Source: Alistipes sp. (GTDB taxonomy: Bacteria > Bacteroidota > Bacteroidia > Bacteroidales > Rikenellaceae). From it: a DNA stretch of 64,000 bases. The notes under the pieces are model-generated. The model worked only from the letters and a program-made list of their open reading frames with translations, was not told the origin of the DNA and ran no database searches. Location: the NCBI GenBank assembly GCA_017623115.1, contig JAGAPT010000021.1, forward strand, positions 1-64,000, written 5' to 3'. Of the stretch, positions 55,368-62,353 are shown one piece after another (positions within the stretch are counted from its first letter, which is position 1; each line of letters begins with the position of its first letter). The position numbers and the translations under genes were made by a program.

Positions 55368-55559
55368 TTAGTCGTCCAAGTGATAGGTGTGCTGTACATA
55401 GATGGCGTGAGCCATAGCGTCGCGCTTGGCAATCGACGGCTTCGTGAAGTACTGACGACGACGAAGCTCCTTCAGAACGCCCGTGCGCTCATACTTACGC
55501 TTGAACTTTTTCAGGGCGCGCTCGATGTTTTCGCCCTCCTTTACCGTGGTGATAATCAT
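55368..55559 (-). CDS. rpsU: 30S ribosomal protein bS21
   Basis: 63 residues. The ATG at 55559 gives MIITTVKEGENIERALKKFK, a typical bS21 start, ending in HTYHLDD; the extended ORF would add 21 unrelated residues. bS21 is the last small-subunit protein and helps mRNA start-codon selection. In Bacteroidota, where few genes use Shine-Dalgarno sequences, it has been suggested to hide the anti-SD. It stands 113 bp behind the ComEA-like gene on the same strand. Confidence 0.96.
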   Translation of the reverse strand: MIITTVKEGENIERALKKFKRKYERTGVLKELRRRQYFTKPSIAKRDAMAHAIYVQHTYHLDD

Positions 55560-55672
55560 AGTTGTATTCTTTTTTTGTGTTAATGCTTGGTTTTTTTTGT
55601 TTTGGTTGCAACCTCTTTCCAAGCGGGTTGCGCTCTTTCGGCACGTTCGATTTCTGAAATCGTCAGTGCCCG

Positions 55673-56737
55673 TTAGTGTGCGTTGTGCAGGCTGTCAGCA
55701 CCAAATACCAGGTAGGGGCGCAACCTTGCGGCCTCCTCCTCGGTCAGTATGTTCTGTTCAATCATTTCCCGGGTGCTGTTCCAACCTCCTTTCAACTCTC
55801 TTTGTTTAAGCAATCGCCTTAACGTGCGCGGTCCGATGTACGGATGTCGCTGCAATTCGTTTGGGCTTGCAAAGTTAATATCAATTTTTTGAATTTCATT
55901 GCTATCACAGCAAATTTGTTGCAAAATTTTTTCATAATTCTGCTCCGTGACCCCTCTGACCTCTGCTAATTGCTCCACACGGTAGAATCCACCGAGTCGT
56001 TTACGGTAATTTAGCAGCTCGACGATGGTCTTTTCGCCGATGCCGACCACCGCACGTAGCCGTGCCGAGTCGGCCGTGTTGAGCTCGACGGGAGCCTCCC
56101 AGGGTGTGAGGTCCCGCTCGGGAAAGAGGATGTAGGGCTCCAAGGCCGTTGCCACCGAATCATCCACCACATAGCAGGCACGCACCTCCTCCATGTCGCG
56201 GAACCCACTACGGTCACGCCAGCGGATGAAGACCTCGGCCTGCCGCTTCGTCAGTGCACCGATGGCACGCAGGTAGGCGGCCGATACGGTGTCGATGCGG
56301 AAGGGCGAGGGTGCTAACCGAGGCAGCGTATCTCGTTTGTGGGGCGCATATTCCCGATGGGGGTGGGGCTTGATGCGGTACTCTTCGGCTATAATTATAT
56401 AAGGTGCCAACACCCGATAGGCCGAGTCGCTGATGCCGTAGCAGAGGGCAACATCCTCCGGAATGCGGAACACCTTGCCCGAGGCGCGAAATTTCAAGAG
56501 GGAGACTGCCTCATAGCGGGTCATGCCCAGCGCACGCAGGGCCTCGTAATCGGCCGTATTGGGGTCGAACGGGGCGAGGTAGTAGTACGAATCACGGCTC
56601 TCCAACTCCTGCTCAATGGTTTCGGTAAGGTCGGGCGTGGGGCGCGGCTCGACCAGCGTAAAGACGAGGATGAGCAGACCGGACAGCAGCACAAAGGCAG
56701 CCGTGCCTTTCACTTCACGTTCGGAGAAGAGGCTCAT
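55673..56737 (-). CDS. Helix-hairpin-helix protein, ComEA-like
   Basis: 354 residues. One N-terminal membrane helix (GTAAFVLLSGLLILVFTLV) anchors a periplasmic part with several HhH DNA-binding units: FDPNTADYEALRALGMTRYEA, ALTKRQAEVFIRWRDRSGF, ELNTADSARLRAVVGIGEKTIVELLNYRKRLGGF and INFASPNELQRHPYIGPRTLRRLLKQR. ComEA binds incoming DNA in transformation, but in Bacteroidota multi-HhH anchored proteins may instead act in DNA or envelope housekeeping. It overlaps the upstream hydrolase gene by 4 bp (ATGA), so they are coupled. Confidence 0.87.
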   Translation of the reverse strand: MSLFSEREVKGTAAFVLLSGLLILVFTLVEPRPTPDLTETIEQELESRDSYYYLAPFDPNTADYEALRALGMTRYEAVSLLKFRASGKVFRIPEDVALCYGISDSAYRVLAPYIIIAEEYRIKPHPHREYAPHKRDTLPRLAPSPFRIDTVSAAYLRAIGALTKRQAEVFIRWRDRSGFRDMEEVRACYVVDDSVATALEPYILFPERDLTPWEAPVELNTADSARLRAVVGIGEKTIVELLNYRKRLGGFYRVEQLAEVRGVTEQNYEKILQQICCDSNEIQKIDINFASPNELQRHPYIGPRTLRRLLKQRELKGGWNSTREMIEQNILTEEEAARLRPYLVFGADSLHNAH

Positions 56738-57534
56738 GATTGGGTGGTGTTAGAGGCGCAGAGGCGACGCAGGAAATCGAGCGACACCCGATTGAAGAAT
56801 CGCTTGTTGTCGACATTGCAGACGTGCCCTGCTTCGGGAACGATCACCATCGACGCCCATTGTCCGGCTTGTGCGGCTACAAGTTGCACCTGTGGCAGGA
56901 AGAGGTAGTCGTCTTGCCCCATCAAATAGAGCGTGGGGATGGCGATATGCTCGGCAAAGAGGCGTTTGATACGGCTGTTGAGCTGGTCCCCCAGCGTGAG
57001 CCAACGCAGAAAGTTTTCGAACGACAGCCGCTTGGCATTGCGCAGGAAGAGCTGCATCGAGTGGCCATAGCGGCGTTGCGGGATGATAGCCTTGGCGATG
57101 AACCATTTGAGCAGGCGGTAGGGCACGATGTGCTTGGTGCAGTCGGCGACACGCAGCAATACGCGCGACTCCCAGCTCAGCTCCGTCACGGCACCGGCCA
57201 GGACCATCGACTCGACACGCTCGGGGTGCAGTTCGGCCAAAACCCGCACAACGATGCTACCCAGAGAGAGCCCCATGTAGTGCGCCTTGCGGATGTTGAG
57301 GTGGTCGACAACCTCCATCACCTGCTCGGCCGCTGTCTCAAAGTCGAAATGCTTGTTCAGTATCTGCAAGACCGAAGACTCACCATGACCCACTAAATCG
57401 ATGAGCAGCAGGTTGTAGTGGCGCGAGAAATCGCCCACCTGACGATACCACACCTCGCTGCTGCCACCTGCGCCGTGTAACATCACGACCCAAGGGGCTT
57501 CGGTGTGCTTCTGAAAAGTCTTGTAGTGCAGCAT
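56734..57534 (-). CDS. Alpha/beta-fold hydrolase
   Basis: 266 residues, cytoplasmic. MLHYKTFQKHTEAPWVVMLHGAGGSS gives the oxyanion loop; LIDLVGHGESS and GLSLGS (nucleophile Ser at the elbow) follow, and MGQDDYLFLP and AGHVCNVDNK provide acid and base. The ATG at 57534 is preferred over a TTG at 57546. A minus-strand TATCTTTG box ends 9 bp upstream, giving a near-leaderless mRNA. Substrate unknown; coupled to the HhH gene. Confidence 0.87.
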   Translation of the reverse strand: MLHYKTFQKHTEAPWVVMLHGAGGSSEVWYRQVGDFSRHYNLLLIDLVGHGESSVLQILNKHFDFETAAEQVMEVVDHLNIRKAHYMGLSLGSIVVRVLAELHPERVESMVLAGAVTELSWESRVLLRVADCTKHIVPYRLLKWFIAKAIIPQRRYGHSMQLFLRNAKRLSFENFLRWLTLGDQLNSRIKRLFAEHIAIPTLYLMGQDDYLFLPQVQLVAAQAGQWASMVIVPEAGHVCNVDNKRFFNRVSLDFLRRLCASNTTQS

Positions 57535-57543
57535 AATCGGACG

Positions 57544-57574
57544 CAAAGATACAAATAAGTGAGGGCAAAAGCAA
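57544..57574 (-). promoter_or_regulatory. Promoter of the hydrolase-HhH transcript
   Basis: On the minus strand TTG (57574-57572), 20 bp, TATCTTTG (57551-57544). Partial -33 box. The start of RNA would be within a few bases of the ATG at 57534. Confidence 0.5.
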
Positions 57575-57655
57575 GTTTACTTACATTTTGCCGAGCAGGA
57601 GTATCGAAGACGAAGTCAAAGATCGAAAAAATAGAAAAACACGGGGGTGGGCTGT

Positions 57656-57701
57656 GGGGGAGATTTGGGAGTTTTGGGAGTTTTAGGAGTTTTGGGAGGG
57701 G
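57656..57701. repeat. 9-bp repeat array (GGGAGTTTT family), site 3
   Basis: Five units on the plus strand in 9-bp register: GGGAGATTT, GGGAGTTTT twice, AGGAGTTTT and GGGAGGGGT, preceded by extra G. It abuts the outer end of the sdhB tail repeat block. Confidence 0.82.
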
Positions 57702-57723
57702 TAGATTGCTTGCCATGTCCAAC

Positions 57724-57753
57724 AAAAAAGAGAGCCTGAAAGCTCTCTTTTTT
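57724..57753 (-). terminator. Terminator of sdhB tail copy C
   Basis: A 12-bp stem AAAAAAGAGAGC (57724-57735) with 57742-57753; loop CTGAAA. Nearly the same hairpin as copy B but unlike the native one. Confidence 0.85.
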
Positions 57754-57896
57754 TGATACACAAACGATGGTTTAGTCCTGAATCTTTGCAGCCAGGAATT
57801 CACGGTTGAGGCGAGCCAATCGCCCCCTTGACAAGGGGGAGGGGGGGATGTGAAAAACAATTGCGCGTATCGCGCAGATCGTTCGCCATATCCAAC

Positions 57897-57928
57897 AAAA
57901 AAAGAGAGCCCGAAAGCTCTCTTTTTTT
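57897..57928 (-). terminator. Terminator of sdhB tail copy B
   Basis: A 13-bp perfect stem (57897-57909 with 57916-57928) with loop CCGAAA and A/T feet on both strands. Confidence 0.85.
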
Positions 57929-58071
57929 GTTGCACAAACCGATGGTTTAGTCCTGAATCTTTGCAGCCAGGAACTCACGGTTGAGGCGAGCCAATCGCCC
58001 CCTTGACAAGGGGGAGGGGGGATGTGAAAAACAATTGCGCGTATCGCGCAGATCGCTTGCCATGTCTAACA

Positions 58072-58105
58072 AAAAACGAGTGGCCAGATTTGACCACTCG
58101 TTTTT
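58072..58105 (-). terminator. Native terminator behind sdhB
   Basis: AAAAACGAGTGG (58072-58083) pairs with 58094-58105, loop of 10 nt, T-run on the minus strand (complement of 58071-58076). It is 16 bp behind the true sdhB stop. Its stem sequence differs from those of the tail copies. Confidence 0.88.
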
Positions 58106-58121
58106 GCGTATGCCAATCGTA

Positions 58122-58865
58122 TTAGTCCTGAATCTTCGCGGCCAGGAATTCACGGTTCAGGCGAGCGATATGCGCGATGGAGATACCCTTCGGGCACTCG
58201 GCCTGGCAAGCACCCGTGTTGGTGCAGTTACCGAAGCCCAGCTCATCCATCTTGGCAACCATTGCCTTGGCACGGCGAGCACCCTCGACGCGACCCTGCG
58301 GCAACTTCGCCAGCGACGATACACGAGCAGCTACGAAGAGCATGGCCGAGCCGTTCTTGCAGGTAGCAGCGCAAGCACCGCAACCGATGCAGGCAGCAGC
58401 ATCCATCGACTCATCGGCATCAGCCTTCGGAATCGGAATTGCATTGGCATCGGGCACCGAGTTCGTGCGTACCGAAACATAACCTCCGGCCTGCAGAATC
58501 TGGTCGTAAGCACCACGGTTTACAACGAGGTCCTTGATGACGGGGAAGGCAGCCGAACGCCACGGCTCGATGGTAATCGTATCGCCATCCTTGAATTTAC
58601 GCATGTAAATCTGGCAGGTCGTGGCAGCCTGGCCGGGGCCGTGTGCCAAACCGTTGATGTGCAACGAGCACATACCGCAGATACCCTCACGGCAGTCGTG
58701 GTCGAAAGCCACGGGCTCCTTGCCGGCATGTACGAGGTCGTTGTTCAGAATGTCGAGCATCTCAAGGAACGAGGTGTCGGCCGAAATATCTTTGACCTGA
58801 TAGGTCTCGAAGGCTCCCTTCGATTTTGCGTCCTTCTGACGCCATATCTTTAAGGTGAAATTCAT
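58122..58865 (-). CDS. sdhB: Succinate dehydrogenase/fumarate reductase iron-sulfur subunit
   Basis: 247 residues. The [2Fe-2S] loop is [15 protein letters not shown] with the third Cys in ATTCQ; the second domain has [14 protein letters not shown] and [14 protein letters not shown] for the [4Fe-4S] and [3Fe-4S] clusters. It passes electrons between the flavoprotein and the membrane cytochrome. The last 14 codons ([14 protein letters not shown]) are copied twice downstream with only synonymous changes. It is the last gene of sdhCAB and is 41 bp behind sdhA. Confidence 0.97.
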   Translation of the reverse strand: MNFTLKIWRQKDAKSKGAFETYQVKDISADTSFLEMLDILNNDLVHAGKEPVAFDHDCREGICGMCSLHINGLAHGPGQAATTCQIYMRKFKDGDTITIEPWRSAAFPVIKDLVVNRGAYDQILQAGGYVSVRTNSVPDANAIPIPKADADESMDAAACIGCGACAATCKNGSAMLFVAARVSSLAKLPQGRVEGARRAKAMVAKMDELGFGNCTNTGACQAECPKGISIAHIARLNREFLAAKIQD

Positions 58866-58906
58866 AATTTCAAATGGTAATTAAAGTGTTGTACGTCAAA
58901 AGTGAA

Positions 58907-60853
58907 TTAGTCTTTGTAGTTACGCTGCTTGCGCTCCGTCTCCTCGTAGATGAGCGGCTCTTTCGTCAACTCGGGAGCCTCATCCATACCCTTGTACTCC
59001 CAAACGGCAGCATAGGAGAACTCCTCATCGTGACGCAGGGCCTCGCCCTCCTCGGTCTGGTGCTCCGAGCGGAAGTGTCCACCGCACGACTCGGCACGAT
59101 TCAGTGCATCGCGAGCCATCAGCTCACCCAACTCCAGGAAGTCGGCCAGGCGCAGAGCCTTCTCCAACTCAACATTGAACGACATCGGATCGCCAACGAC
59201 CTTCACATCCTTCCAGAACTCCTTGCGCAAAGCCTGAATCTCGACGATAGCCTTCTCGAGCGACTCCTTCGTGCGAGCCATGCCGACATTCTCCCACATG
59301 ATGTGGCCGAGTTTCTTGTGGATGTCATCTACCGACTGCTTACCATTGATCGACATGAGCTTGGCAATCTTCTCCTTCACGGCCTTCTCGGCCTCCTCGA
59401 ATGCGGGGGTATTCGTATCCACCTTCGGAGCCTGAATCTTGGCTGCGAGGTAGTCGCCGATGGTGTAGGGCAGTACGAAGTAACCGTCGGCCAGACCCTG
59501 CATCAGGGCCGAAGCACCCAGACGGTTGGCACCATGATCCGAGAAGTTGGCCTCACCGATGGCATACAGGCCCGGGATGGTGGTCATCAGGTTGTAGTCC
59601 ACCCAGATACCACCCATCGTGTAGTGCACGGCGGGGAAGATCTGCATCGGCTCCTCGTAGGGGCTTACGTCGGTAATCTCCTCGTACATGTCGAAGAGGT
59701 TGCCGTAACGCTGCTTGATGATATCCTTACCCAGACGCTCGATAGCGGTCTTGAAATCGAGGAATACGGCCAAACCGGTCTCGTTGACACCGAAGCCTGC
59801 ATCGCAACGCTCCTTGGCGGCACGCGAAGCGACGTCGCGCGGTACGAGGTTACCGAAGGCGGGGTAGCGACGCTCCAAGTAGTAGTCGCGATCCTCCTCC
59901 TTGATGTCCGACGGTTTGAGCGTGCCGGCACGCAGGGCCTTCACATCCTCCAACTTCTTCGGTACCCAGATACGACCGTCGTTACGCAGCGACTCCGACA
60001 TAAGCGTCAGCTTCGACTGCTGCGTGCCGTGTACAGGGATACAGGTGGGGTGAATCTGCGTGAAGCAGGGGTTGGCGAAGCCGGCACCCTTGCGGTAGCA
60101 CTGGAACGCGGCCGAGCCGTTCGAGCCCATGGCGTTGGTCGAGAGGAAGAAGACATTACCGTAGCCACCCGATGCGATGACCACAGCGTGTGCACCGTGA
60201 CGCTCAATCTCACCGGTTACCAGGTTGCGGGCGATGATACCGCGCGCCTCGCCATTCTCGACAACCACGTCGAGCATCTCGTGACGCGGATAGCTCTTTA
60301 CCGAGCCGGCAGCAATCTCCTTGTTGAGGGCTGCATAGGCACCCAGAAGAAGCTGCTGACCCGTCTGGCCTCGCGCATAGAAGGTACGCGATACCTGTGC
60401 GCCACCGAACGAGCGGTTGGCCAACAGACCACCATACTCACGTGCAAAGGGAACGCCCTGAGCAACGCACTGGTCGATGATGAGGTTCGAAACCTCGGCC
60501 AGGCGATAGACATTGGCCTCACGTGCACGGTAGTCGCCACCCTTGATCGTATCGTAGAAGAGGCGGTATACCGAGTCGTTGTCGTTCTGGTAGTTCTTGG
60601 CTGCATTGATACCGCCCTGAGCGGCAATCGAGTGGGCACGACGGGGCGAGTCCTGAATGCAGAATACCTTGACGTTGTAGCCCAACTCGCCGAGCGAAGC
60701 GGCTGCTGCGCCACCACCCAGACCGGTACCGATGACGATGATGTCGAGCTTACGTTTGTTGGCCGGGCTCACGACCTTGATGGCTGCCTTGTGGTTGCTC
60801 CACTTTTCGGCAAGTTTGCCCTGCGGGATTTTAGCATCTAATTTGAAAGCCAT
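58907..60853 (-). CDS. sdhA: Succinate dehydrogenase/fumarate reductase flavoprotein subunit
   Basis: 648 residues. FAD-binding [15 protein letters not shown] near residue 36, the covalent-FAD His in [16 protein letters not shown], and the substrate-site HPTCIPVHG and [13 protein letters not shown]-like segments are present. The length and the [10 protein letters not shown] motif suit the Bacteroidota/epsilonproteobacterial fumarate-reductase type (class B with a single cytochrome subunit). It reduces fumarate to succinate during fermentation and can run in reverse. Confidence 0.96.
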   Translation of the reverse strand: MAFKLDAKIPQGKLAEKWSNHKAAIKVVSPANKRKLDIIVIGTGLGGGAAAASLGELGYNVKVFCIQDSPRRAHSIAAQGGINAAKNYQNDNDSVYRLFYDTIKGGDYRAREANVYRLAEVSNLIIDQCVAQGVPFAREYGGLLANRSFGGAQVSRTFYARGQTGQQLLLGAYAALNKEIAAGSVKSYPRHEMLDVVVENGEARGIIARNLVTGEIERHGAHAVVIASGGYGNVFFLSTNAMGSNGSAAFQCYRKGAGFANPCFTQIHPTCIPVHGTQQSKLTLMSESLRNDGRIWVPKKLEDVKALRAGTLKPSDIKEEDRDYYLERRYPAFGNLVPRDVASRAAKERCDAGFGVNETGLAVFLDFKTAIERLGKDIIKQRYGNLFDMYEEITDVSPYEEPMQIFPAVHYTMGGIWVDYNLMTTIPGLYAIGEANFSDHGANRLGASALMQGLADGYFVLPYTIGDYLAAKIQAPKVDTNTPAFEEAEKAVKEKIAKLMSINGKQSVDDIHKKLGHIMWENVGMARTKESLEKAIVEIQALRKEFWKDVKVVGDPMSFNVELEKALRLADFLELGELMARDALNRAESCGGHFRSEHQTEEGEALRHDEEFSYAAVWEYKGMDEAPELTKEPLIYEETERKQRNYKD

Positions 60854-60889
60854 ATTTGTGTGTGTTTATTTGTTCGACACTGATGTTGA

Positions 60890-61603
60890 TTAGCAGCAAC
60901 CACCGCAGCAGGGGCAGTTAGCCTTCACGAAGAAGAAGATGACTACGACAGCAAAGCCCAGGAAGATGAGCGTGGCAACGATATTGGCCAGGCACTTCAG
61001 GCGGGGATACCACGTGTCGTTGGCCCAACCTGCGGTCTGGAACATTGACCACACGCCGTGCGTGAGGTGGAACCAGAGGGCTACGAACCATACGAGGTAG
61101 AGCACGACGTTGTACCACTGCGAGAAGGTGTAGCGAATCAACTCGGCACCATCCGTCGCAGCAACCATCTTGCCATCTACCATCGACTCATGACCACCCA
61201 TGATCTCAACGAGCTGCATCTTGGCCCAGAAGTGGGTGAGGTGCAGCAGCAGACCCAAGAGGACGATAACGCCCAATACGAGCATGTTCTTCGAGGCCCA
61301 CGAAACACCCGGCTCCTTGGTTGTTACGGCATAACGCTGCGTACCACGAGCGCGATAGTTGTTCCACGTCAGCAACAGTGCATAAGCGAAGTGGATGAAG
61401 ACCAAGGCGGCCAGACCGGCTGTACCGACCAGCGCATACCAATTAGCTCCGAGCAGTTCGCAAATCATGTTGTACGCCTCGGCCGAGAAGAGGGCCGTGA
61501 GGTTCATAGACATGTGGAAGAGGATGAAGAGCACGAGCGCGCAGCCCGAGATACTCATCACCAACTTCTTGCCTACCGATGAATTGTAAAGAAAACAGTT
61601 CAT
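60890..61603 (-). CDS. sdhC: Succinate dehydrogenase/fumarate reductase cytochrome b subunit
   Basis: 237 residues with five membrane helices, which is the diheme type-B form that exchanges electrons with menaquinol. Heme-ligand His candidates are in FILFHMSMNL, VFIHFAYALLLTW, LLLHLTHFW and LWFHLTHGVW. The C-terminus is unusual: after the last helix (IFLGFAVVVIFFFVKAN) it ends CPCCGGCC, five Cys in eight residues. First gene of sdhCAB, with a full consensus promoter upstream. Confidence 0.95.
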   Translation of the reverse strand: MNCFLYNSSVGKKLVMSISGCALVLFILFHMSMNLTALFSAEAYNMICELLGANWYALVGTAGLAALVFIHFAYALLLTWNNYRARGTQRYAVTTKEPGVSWASKNMLVLGVIVLLGLLLHLTHFWAKMQLVEIMGGHESMVDGKMVAATDGAELIRYTFSQWYNVVLYLVWFVALWFHLTHGVWSMFQTAGWANDTWYPRLKCLANIVATLIFLGFAVVVIFFFVKANCPCCGGCC

Positions 61604-61653
61604 GATGAAAATTAATTTTGTTATTTTTGTGAATGAATTGAATTTTCCGCCTA

Positions 61654-61684
61654 CAAAGATAGTTATTGTTTGTGGAATAACAAA
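61654..61684 (-). promoter_or_regulatory. Promoter for sdhCAB
   Basis: On the minus strand TTTG (61684-61681), exactly 19 bp, TATCTTTG (61661-61654). A perfect match to the consensus, leaving a leader of about 45 nt. Confidence 0.78.
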
Positions 61685-61767
61685 CCCTGAACCGCTTTTT
61701 TCTTATAGAAAAAGAGGTCGTCGGATGTGGCAATTTCGACTATGGGGGCAAGTGAGGTGGTGATGGC

Positions 61768-62295
61768 ATGCATGAGATGAAACAAATACTATTTCGTCGA
61801 GCCGAGGCGCATGAGTGCCCGATGATCTGGCAAATCGTGGAGAGGGCGATTCGACGGCTGGGCGCAGCAGGTGTCGACCAATGGCAGCACGGCTACCCGA
61901 ATCCGGTATGCATCGAGCAGGATGTGGCAGAGGGTGCGGGCTATGTACTGGTGCGCGCAGGGCGTATCGTAGCCTATGGTGCGGTGCTTTTTACGGGTGA
62001 GCCGGCTTATGTTGCTATCGACGGGGCGTGGCTGACGTCGCCCGATACGGCCTATGTCGTTGTGCATCGATTATGCGTGGCCGAGGCGGCTTTGGGTCAA
62101 GGTCTTGGGCGTTGCTTTATGGCGCAGGTCGAACAATTGGCCGCAGGGCGAGTGACGAGTGTTCGGGTCGATACCCATGCCGACAACCCGATTATGCACA
62201 CGCTGTTGCAGCAGATGGGTTTTCGACGCTGTGGTATCATCTGTTTTGAAAGTCGCTATCTGGTGGCCTACGAGAAGGTGCTGGTGCGAGCATAG
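61768..62295 (+). CDS. GNAT family N-acetyltransferase
   Basis: 175 residues with the GNAT core: acetyl-CoA pyrophosphate loop near LCVAEAALGQGLGRCFMAQVE (QxxGxG/A pattern) and TSVRVDTHADNPIMHTLLQQMGF typical of motif B. The ATG at 61768 has AGGTGG 7 bp upstream; an ATG at 61777 is possible. The substrate amine is unknown. It lies divergently from sdhC. Confidence 0.9.
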   Translation: MHEMKQILFRRAEAHECPMIWQIVERAIRRLGAAGVDQWQHGYPNPVCIEQDVAEGAGYVLVRAGRIVAYGAVLFTGEPAYVAIDGAWLTSPDTAYVVVHRLCVAEAALGQGLGRCFMAQVEQLAAGRVTSVRVDTHADNPIMHTLLQQMGFRRCGIICFESRYLVAYEKVLVRA

Positions 62296-62318
62296 GGCGA
62301 GGAGGTTGCAGAACAGAT

Positions 62319-62349
62319 TTTGAATTTTCGATTTTCGATGTTATTTTTG
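62319..62349 (+). promoter_or_regulatory. Promoter for uvrC, leaderless
   Basis: TTTG (62319-62322), exactly 19 bp, TATTTTTG (62342-62349), a full consensus match. The uvrC GTG start begins only 4 bp after the -7 box, which would put the RNA start on or beside the start codon. Confidence 0.72.
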
Positions 62350-62353
62350 TCGG

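Larger units (their letters stand above)
57703..57994 (-). repeat. Tandem 175-bp unit with sdhB 3' tail copies
   Basis: Two extra copies of the sdhB 3' end (stop codon plus last 14 codons, tails starting at 57772 and 57947) lie downstream of the true gene end at 58122; the three stops are exactly 175 bp apart. Each unit holds the gene tail, a terminator hairpin (57724-57753, 57897-57928; the native one at 58072-58105), a TGCGCG-TAT-CGCGCA palindrome (for example 58036-58050) and a CCCCCTTG-A-CAAGGGGG palindrome (57823-57839, 57998-58014). The outermost shared base is near 57704. Confidence 0.92.

Noticed and set aside
57703-58167. CRISPR or tRNA-derived repeat behind sdhB
   Set aside because: The period is 175 bp with only three copies, and the unit contains a gene tail, a terminator and palindromes, not short repeats with spacers. 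No tRNA fold is visible.
61604-61767. Small RNA gene between sdhC and the GNAT gene
   Set aside because: The region is explained by the sdhCAB promoter and leader; no hairpin with a T-run or other independent signal was seen.
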